Part shown: in pieces, positions 57,219 through 64,000 of the stretch | How positions within the stretch are numbered: the stretch's first letter is position 1 | How the letters are laid out: each line of letters begins with the position of its first letter | Source of the DNA: Taxillus chinensis | Lineage: Eukaryota; Streptophyta; Magnoliopsida; Santalales; Loranthaceae | Length of the DNA: 64,000 bases | Reading direction: 5' to 3' | Assembly (NCBI GenBank): GCA_023512835.1 | Contig: CM042088.1 | Location: 15,675,562-15,739,561 of the forward strand | Program-made: the position numbers and the translations under genes | Notes under the pieces: model-generated | Seen by the model: only the letters and a program-made list of their open reading frames with translations | What the model was told of the DNA's origin: nothing | The model's database searches: none

Positions 57219-58513
57219 CTATGCAGAAAAGTCGAGCATACCTAAACAGAAGAGTAGTTCAGAGAATCTTGCATCAGGTAGGGGCTTTGTAAAAATGTCG
57301 GCCAGTTGATCTTCGGTAGAAACGTGTTCCAGTGAGATGTGACTTTTAAGAACATGATCACGTATGAAGTGATACCTGACTTCAATATGCTTAGTCTTAG
57401 GATGCATGACAGGATTGTTGCTGATAGCAATAGCGCTAGTGTTGTCGCAGTAGAGTGGAATAGATGACATGTTGAAACCGTAGTCAGTAAGTTGACTTTG
57501 CATCCAGAGTAGTCGTGCGCAACAACTCCCAGCAGACTATATATTCCGCTTGCATAAGAGGTTGATACGGAATTTTGCTTCTTACTGAACCATGAAATTA
57601 ATCTATTTCCAAGAAACTGACATGTACCACTTGTGCTCTTCCTGTCAATGCGACATCCAGCGAAGTCGGCATCAGAGTATCCGGATAAGGTGAAGTTGGA
57701 CTCCTTTGGGTACCAGAGTCCCAAATTCCTCGTTCCCTTGAGATACCTTAATATCCGTTTAACATGAAGCATATGTGACTCCTTGGGATTCGCCTAGTAT
57801 CGTGCACAGATGCAAGTTACAAACATAATGTCTGGGCGACTTGCTGTAAGATACAGCAAGGATCCGATCATCCCTCTGTAGTCAGTCACATTTACTGATA
57901 TGCCGTCAACATCCGGATCTAACTTGGCACTGACAGGCATGGGAGTTTTGACGGGAGATGAACCTTCCATACCAAACTTCTTAATAAGATCGCGAGTGTA
58001 CTTAGCTTGGTTAATGAAGATTCCTTCCTTTAATTGTTTAACTTCTATTCCAAGGAAGTAGGACAGTTCTCCCATCATGCTCATCTCAAACTTGCCTGTC
58101 ATCAACTTAGCAAACTCTTCACAAAGCTTCGGATTCGTTGATCTGAAAATGATACCATCCACGTATATTTGTACGATCAGAGTGTGTCCGTTCTCTTTTC
58201 GTAGAAATAGGGTGGTGTCTATCTTCCCTTTTTGGAAGTTGTGAGCAAGCAGGAATTCTAACAATGTGTCGTACCAGGCTCTTGGAGCTTGCTTCAAACC
58301 ATATAAAGCTTTTCGAAGCTTGTAGACAAGATGTCCTGCCTTAGGTTCAATGAAGCCGGGAGGTTGTTCAACGTACACCTCCTCTTGAAGATCTCCATTC
58401 AGGAATGCGCTCTTGACGTCCATTTGATAAACTATGAAGTTTTCATATGAAGCATACGCCGGAAACATTCGGATTGCCTCAAGTCTTGCTACCTGGAGCA
58501 AAGGTCTCATCAT
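57219..58513 (-). pseudogene. pol: SIRE1 reverse transcriptase and RNase H
   Basis: Copia [42 protein letters not shown], then [16 protein letters not shown]. The catalytic box is YVDG where the family has YVDD, so the second Asp is lost. RNase H: LKGTRNLGLWYPKES and GYSDADFAGCRIDRKSTSGT, a frameshift near 57510, then YCDNTSAIAISNNPVMHPKT and HVSTEDQLADIFTKPLPDAR. The RNase H end at 57219 is the end of pol. Confidence 0.92.
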
Positions 58514-59490
58514 AATCTATTCCTTCTTCTTGACGATATCCTTTGGCTACCAGTCTGGCTTTGTTCCGGATTACTATTCCATCCGTATCAAGCTTGTTCC
58601 GGAACACCCATTTAACGCCAATGACTTGCTGAGACTTAGGCCTTGGTACTAAGGTCCACACATTATTTCTCTTAAATTGATTCAGCTCTTCTTGCATGGC
58701 ATCTATCCAATTCGAATCCTGAAGAGCTTCATCTACCACCTTTGGTTCTATTTGAGATAGAAAACACGAGTAAACACTCATGTTGGAGGTGGCTGCTCTT
58801 GTTCTTACACCAACAGTAGGATCACCAATCACTTGATCTGAGGGATGGTTTCGAGTCCATCTGTAATTCTGTGCATGTGATGGATGATCTTGAACAATTT
58901 GAAGCTCTTCCAGATTAGGTGGTTCAGTTGTATCCGCTGGTTGTGCTTCGTCCGGACTAGATGTTTCCGTATTGAGAGGTACGGATGAACTAGATGGTTC
59001 TTCAACACTGTTTCTTTCAGTGTTAACAAGTTCGGACGGACTTGAAGGTGCTCCGGAATTTATTTTGGGTATCCGTAGGAGTATATCCGGAGCTAAATGG
59101 TAGTCCAGAGTCCGACTCATCCGTAGCATCATCCATATAATTTCTTTGTGCTTCGCTGATGCCACGTGGTTGGTCAAGATGTGTAACAGGAACATTCATA
59201 AACTTCGAATAATCGACGTTGCTGTCCATGACCTGCACATTAGAACTAGAAGAACCGACTTTTGACCAATCAAGGTTAGTTTCATCAAAGGTCACATGGA
59301 TAGATTCTTTAACTTTAAAAAGTTTTCTATTGAAGACCCGATAAGCTTTGCTATGAAGTGAGTACCCGACAAAGATCCCATCATCAGATTTTGGTTCAAA
59401 TTTATTCCGGGGTTCTTTGCCGTTGTTCAGTATATAGCAAGTACACCCAAAGGCTCGAAATGTGAAATTGAAGGCTTTCGTCCTCTCCAC
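58479..59490 (-). pseudogene. pol: SIRE1 region between integrase and RT
   Basis: Frames 59490-59023 and 59195-58479 encode the usual copia integrase C-terminus and hinge: NGKEPRNKFEPKSDDGIFVG and YSLHSKAYRVFNRKLFKVKE, a Ser/Pro/Glu-rich linker, then WIDAMQEELNQFKRNNVWTL and [20 protein letters not shown], the N-terminal RT motif. One frameshift near 59040 and one near 58490. Confidence 0.85.
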
Positions 59491-60160
59491 ATCTCATAGG
59501 GTGTTTTCATGGTAGATTTATTTATTAGAGTTCTGTTTCGAACATAGCAGGCGGTGGACACGGCTTCACCCATAGAGCGAGAGGAAGCGTTGCCCCTTGC
59601 TAACATAGATCTGCCAGCCTCGACTAAAGTGCGATTCTTGCGCTCAGCTACCCCATTTTGTTGAGGAGTTCTGGGCGCAGAGAAGTCATGTTGTATGCCC
59701 TGTTCAGAACAATATGATCTCATTTCTGAAAAATCAAATTCTGTACCATGATCACTCTTGATGCACTTTATGCTCAGTCCTTGTGATTTGCTTATCCAGT
59801 TGAAAAGATCTATAAGATGCTCAAAAGTTTGATCCTTTGATTTTAGGAACATTACCCATGTGTATCTGGTGAAATCATCGATAACCACTAGGGTATATCT
59901 CGCCAGCTAGTGACGGAACAGATATAGGACCACATAAGTCCATATGAAGAAGTTGTAGAGGAGTAGTTATTGAATTAACTGATTTGCTCTTAAAGCTATG
60001 TTTGGTCTGTTTGCCTAGTTGGCATTCTCGACAGAGAGTCTCTGGAGAACTTGAGTTTGGGTAGACCAGTGGCAAGATCAAGTGACGCTAATTTAGACAA
60101 AGTCTTAAAGTTTAAATGTGCGCATCGCTTGTGCCATAGCTAACTATCTTCATCTGATGC
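59427..60160 (-). pseudogene. pol: SIRE1 integrase
   Basis: Zinc-binding and core parts: CRECQLGKQTKHSFKSKSVN and LLHMDLCGPISVPSLAG (60081-59875), then VIDDFTRYTWVMFLKSKDQT, IKSDHGTEFDFSEM and PQQNGVAERKNRTLVEAGRS (59888-59427). The D,D,E residues are visible (MDLCG, SDHGTEF, NGVAE). A frameshift at about 59880 separates the two parts. Confidence 0.9.
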
Positions 60161-60600
60161 TTTAGTGAGGAAGCATACAGGGTCAGAAGAATTATTTCTT
60201 AAGACCACTGAGTATATGTCCCCATCTCTTGATCCGGATAACTTAACATCTCCGGATAAGTTTTCTCTATCGAACAGGTGTTGGACAAAAAGGAAACAGT
60301 AAATCCTTTGTCACATAAATTACTGACACTTAGCAAATTATGCTTTAAACCTTCGACTAGTGCAACTCTAGTGATTGATACACAGCCGTTAGTTAAGGTG
60401 CCATACCCGACAGTCTTACCTTTGCTGTTGTCGCCATATGAAACGGATGGACCTTGTTTATTATTAACTTCTACAAGCAGAGTCTAATCACCCGTCATAT
60501 GTCCGGAGCATCCGCTATCAAGGATCCACTTGCTTTTATTGATCTTTAACTTCAAGTGATCCGGCAATGCATTCCAGAGATGCTCCTGAAAGACAACAGT
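60161..60600 (-). pseudogene. pol: SIRE1 protease
   Basis: Minus-strand translation near 60485-60540 gives KWILDSGCSGHMTGD, the copia aspartic protease active site, followed immediately by TAG where SIRE2 has AAG (Lys). Downstream are the sequences leading to the GAG-pre-integrase domain. The protease active site is intact here but mutated in SIRE2. Confidence 0.82.
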
Positions 60601-62902
60601 TTACACTTTTGGTGCCCAAACTTGTTTCGGGCGGTTAGAGAGAGCAGCAGTATTGTCAACATTTACGGATTTGATTTTGCTAGGACTTTTAGCTCTCCAA
60701 GTTGACTTTAGCTTGTTAGTTTCAGCTACCTCTTTTATTTGGGTTTTCTTGGGAGAGATACTCTTTCGAGGTTTAGATTTTGTTTTGCTCGAAGAACCCT
60801 TTTTGTTTAACCGATCTTTATTGATATGAAACTGATTACAAAGCCAGTTATCAGATAAACTCCAACATTCATAGTGATAATGACCTATTTCCCTACAGAT
60901 GGAACAGACACTATAATGTGAAGTACAAACAGGGGATACAGGTCTCTTAGATTTTACAGACTTTCTACTCTGTTCCCTGTGGCCTAATCCATTGCGTTTG
61001 GGTGACGCGCTCTTGGCCCTAGATGCATCAGCCTTAGCCTTGTCTTTCTTTTTGGGTGCTACAGTTTTGGCTTTAACTGCAGCAGCCTTCCCTTCATCTT
61101 TAGTTACGGGTGTTACTTGCTTGGGAAGTGCGATGTGACCTCGACTCCATAGTCATAAACTATGGTGCCACCTGAAATGAAACCATCCAACGGTTTAGAT
61201 GTACTAACAGGATATAAGTTGGTTAGTTTAGGAGTGAAATCCGGAGGACACTCAGTAGCTTGAGCTATGGATGTTGATGACTCGGAACCTAGGCCAGGTT
61301 TGACTCGGATGTCGTCAGGATCAGTCCTAAAGGTAAAGGCTATTTCCCCGGATTTTAGCCACTTACGATTTATTTCCTTTTCCTATTCCAGTTCATTTTC
61401 GAGTCTTTTTACTATAACTTTTAGGCCTGAGAGATTGGTATTTAACAAATGATTTTCAGCTCTTAGATCATGATACCAAGCTTCTTTTCCTCTGGAAATC
61501 AGTGATGTCCTTTTCGAGTCTATTAATAGTAAATTCAAGACATTTATTCTGACTTTCCATATCTTTGTACATTTGAGTAATTATTAGTCTCTCATTCTTT
61601 TCATGATCACATGCAGTAGTAAGAGATTCTAATTTACTCAGTAGCTCAGAGATAGAAGGTACCTCAGTATTTGCCATGAGGCAGACGTTCGGCTTAGTGG
61701 TTGGCTCATCATCCGAGGATTCCTCCTCTTTTTCCGAGCCACTCATGTATTTTGTCACGAGCGCCTTCCTCTTGTTCTTGCTGTTGTCTGAGGTGGAGCG
61801 GTGAGGAGTTACCTTGTCACTTTTCTCGGCCACTTTTGATTTGGACCTGCATTCCTTGGCCAGTTACCGGTTTTCCCACAGTTGAAGCATTCCTGGGAAC
61901 TGGACTCCAGTCGCTCCTTCCTTTGGAAAGATGATGATGAGCGTCTCCTGAACCCTTTTCTGCTTTTCCGTAGGAATCGCTCAAAGGATTTGACAAGAAA
62001 TGCTATCTCCTCCTCCTCGTCAGAATCAGAATTCTCGGACACGTCCGTATCATCATTCCTCAGTATGTTTAGACATTCTGTAGCTTTGAGAGCTACCCCC
62101 TTTTCTTTCCGAGCTATTTTCTCATCCCGGTCAGAGTACTTAAACCTGACTTCGTGAGTTCACAGCTCTCCATATAGTTCTTCAAGGGGAACATACTGCC
62201 AGTTCTTGTCTGATTGCATCTGGAGTTGTTTGGAGTAGTAGCGATCAGGCAAGGAGCGAAAGAACTTGTCATTGATCTGGGATTGAGAATAGTGCTCATT
62301 GACAGTCTTCAGCTCAAGAATGAGCTTGCCGAATCTCCGGTAGATACTTTCGAGTGATTCGCCCGGTTTATGATTGAAACTCTAAAGTTCTGTCTGAGAG
62401 TACAGATCACGTTCTGCATCTGGGACTGACTCCCCTCATAGAGGATTGTCAGTTTGTCCCAAACAGCTTTTGCTGTCGTGCAGCCCTGGACGTCCGTGAA
62501 AGCCTCGGAATCCAAAGACGATGTAACATAAGCCAGAGCCTTTTCACTAGCGCACTGCCAGGCTCTTTCATCGTTGGTTAGTTCAGCATCTGTCTTTGGC
62601 CTCCTAACTCCATGTTCTCCGATAGTCATCGGAATTGGAATCTCCTGATAAAGACATGGCCACATAAGATGATCATGGCATACCATAAACATCTTCATGC
62701 GAGCTTTCCACTGGGAGAAAAGCTCAAGTGTGAATTTGGGCGGTTTCGTCAGAGTAAAGCCAGAACTCCGTGGTTGAGAAGCGGCGGCAGCAGCAGGTTG
62801 AGGTGGGTCGACATTTTCACTGCTGCTTCGATTCGGGATGGGCTCCTGTGCACCTCCGGAGTTAAGGCGAGTGTTGAATAGCATACTGCTTTCTTTGGCC
62901 AT
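60601..62902 (-). pseudogene. gag: SIRE1 gag
   Basis: ATG at 62902-62900, opening MAKESSMLFNTRLNSGGAQE. Copia gag (UBN2-type) core: FTLELFSQWKARMKMFMVCH, ELTNDERAWQCASEKALAYV, then EGSQSQMQNVICTLRQNFRV. A frameshift follows near 62385, then RFGKLILELKTVNEHYS-type sequence. A zinc knuckle near 61870-61890 begins CFNCGKTGN; one missing base shifts the frame inside it, and the complementary frame supplies AKEC. 61833-61468 continues with an acidic, coiled-coil-like stretch (NTEVPSISELLSKLESLTTA). The C-terminal basic region extends to about 60790. Confidence 0.85.
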
Positions 62903-62943
62903 TTCTGAGATTGAAAGAGTGGGATCTCTACTTAGAACAAATA

Positions 62944-62957
62944 GAACTTGCTCTGAT
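62944..62957 (-). other. Truncated primer-binding site of SIRE1
   Basis: The minus strand reads ATCAGAGCAAGTTCT starting at the junction 62957. A Sirevirus primer site would begin TGGT before this, so the site is cut after its first four bases. Confidence 0.75.
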
Positions 62958-63462
62958 GGCTGTGAAAGCCCGTGGCTGGTTATGGAGCCCGGTGGCTGTG
63001 GAGGCCCGTGGCTAGTTATGGAACCTGTATGGCTATGGCAATGGTTGTACCTGTTGATGTGGCTTATTTGTGTATAAATGTTGATTATGGTCTGTCTGTA
63101 TAGTATTGCCACGACACTGCACTCGTGCACGTCAACATGTAGATGTTAGGATCATGGGATGGGTTGGGGAGACATGATCCCTACTGAGTTGTGGTTGCTC
63201 ACCCCTCCCATTGTGTTTTGTTTACCTTTCAAGAACCTACAGGTGTTAGGCGGGAACACCAAGGTGGAAGACAGTTCTGCTTTTTCATTTTGTTTAATAT
63301 TATTTTGTGTTGTTATTTTTATAGGACCTTTGTAACCCAGTGGGGAGATATTGTAAGGGGAAATTTAATTGTAGTAAAGGCATGTTTGGTTTGTAAACAT
63401 TTATTGTGGTTTGAAATTAAAAATATGATTTTGTTTTTGTGAAAATTTATTGTGGATGTGTG
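62958..63462 (+). repeat. Gypsy LTR fragment joined to SIRE1
   Basis: Plus-sense fragment of a gypsy LTR related to the G2 LTR (reverse of about 13180-13720). It has GTGGCTGTGGAGGCCCGTGG repeats, then GGGATGGGTTGGGGAGACAT, CTCACCCCTCC, the exon-like AACCTACAGGTGTTAGG and CCAGTGGGGA. Neither LTR terminus is present. Confidence 0.8.
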
Positions 63463-63717
63463 TAAAGTCCCACGTGGATGCAACAAGTAGGGAAAGCAGT
63501 AAATCATAACTATCATGTTAGTTAAAGCATATAAATAAATCGAAAATAAACGACAACTATAATGGCAGTTTAAACAAGTAAATCACAATTACATCTAGAA
63601 AAAAAACAACTTATCACGACAGTTAAATATATACAACAGTATAATTAAAATACCTTCCTAATTCTAGTTCTAGACCTGACTCTCTAAAGTGTTTCAATCC
63701 CCAACAGAGTCACCAGC
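63463..63717 (-). other. Leader and primer site of a Tat/Ogre-like element
   Basis: AT-rich, no gene. At 63695-63715 the minus strand reads TGGTGACTCTGTTGGGGATT, the TGGCGACTCTGCTGGGGA-type primer site typical of Tat/Ogre gypsy elements, two bases after the LTR end. Confidence 0.7.
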
Positions 63718-64000
63718 TGTCATCACTGGTTTTCGTCCGGGCCCGTTTGGGGTGAGCTCAAACTAAACCAGTGGTGAGAAATTTTAGAGTCGCCACCAAC
63801 TGTTTTTGGGGTACAGCTGGATACCCTCTACTTTGAGTAGTTTAAAGGTGTGGTCTGCGTTATTAGAGAAGGGTTCGGGAGTTGGTTACGTGTAGGGAAG
63901 GATTAGCACCCCTACAGCGCCCTTTCGGTATCTATTTTCGGAGGAGGAGGTTTTTTATTTTATTTGCACTGCCACAACTGGGTTAGGTTTCTTAAAAAGC
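63718..64000 (-). repeat. LTR end of a Tat/Ogre-like element, cut by window edge
   Basis: In element sense the LTR ends ...CCAGTGATGACA at 63718. It contains AGAGTCGCCACCAACTG (plus strand, 63788-63804) and AGGATTAGCACCCCTACAG (63899-63917), both conserved in Tat/Ogre LTR ends. Confidence 0.65.

Larger units (their letters stand above)
25341..62957 (-). mobile_element. SIRE1: Sirevirus-like Ty1-copia element with an extra 3' frame, split by nested gypsy insertions
   Basis: Minus-strand copia element. From its 5' side: partial primer site (about 62944-62957), gag, protease, integrase, RT, RNase H, a 1.4-kb spacer with purine tracts, a long extra frame ending in a Ulp1-like protease, a polypurine tract and the 3' LTR (25341-26638). 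Positions 27077-53080 are a later gypsy insertion plus one copy of its ACAGA duplication. The 5' LTR is missing. Without the insertion the remaining element is about 11.6 kb. The large size, PR-IN-RT-RH order and a long frame after pol fit the Sirevirus (SIRE/Maximus) lineage. Confidence 0.88.

Overview
This window is plant nuclear DNA, almost certainly from a flowering plant, and consists almost entirely of LTR retrotransposons. I find no host gene, tRNA, rRNA, CRISPR array or bacterial-type feature. The plant call rests on Tekay/Del-type Ty3-gypsy chromoviruses primed by tRNA-Met, Sirevirus-type Ty1-copia elements, a Tat/Ogre-type LTR with its characteristic primer site, and LTRs carrying ACGT-core, telobox and (GA)n motifs. 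Species cannot be told from this. The nesting depth suggests pericentromeric or other heterochromatic DNA.

Layout. 1-9895: G1, a minus-strand gypsy element cut by the left window edge, with a related solo LTR (7775-9626, target duplication TGCAC) inside its 5' LTR. 9896-10645: unassigned. 10646-14883: G2, the 5' half of a minus-strand gypsy with a complete LTR. 14884-19671: degraded DNA with a plus-strand gypsy remnant (G3), an AT-rich insert and a 104-bp tandem repeat. 19672-22997: SIRE2, an internally deleted copia element. 23003-25340: G4, a gypsy integrase/LTR fragment inverted between perfect 26-bp inverted repeats, followed by LTR-derived sequence.

25341-62957: SIRE1, a minus-strand Sirevirus-like copia element with 3' LTR, pol and gag. 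It also has a very long extra reading frame between pol and the 3' LTR whose C-terminal part is a Ulp1/SENP-like (C48) cysteine protease. This extra frame is split by a 26-kb gypsy block (27077-53075, target duplication ACAGA). The block is a tandem LTR-internal-LTR-internal-LTR array (G5-A and G5-B on the plus strand). Its second integrase gene is in turn split by a complete minus-strand gypsy element, G6 (40919-50185, target duplication TCCCA).

62958-63462: an inverted gypsy LTR fragment joined to SIRE1 exactly inside its primer-binding site. 63463-64000: leader, primer site and LTR end of a Tat/Ogre-like element running off the right edge.

How the parts relate. Insertion order can be read from the nesting: SIRE1, then G5, then tandem duplication of G5, then G6. 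All coding regions are broken. In the older elements most stops look like C-to-T changes in CAG/CGA codons, as expected from methylcytosine decay. In the young G5/G6 copies the damage is concentrated at CAG/CTG trinucleotides in a way that looks like sequencing or assembly error. The most interesting biology is the Ulp1-like frame of SIRE1 and a set of palindromes and hairpins preserved across otherwise diverged gypsy LTRs.
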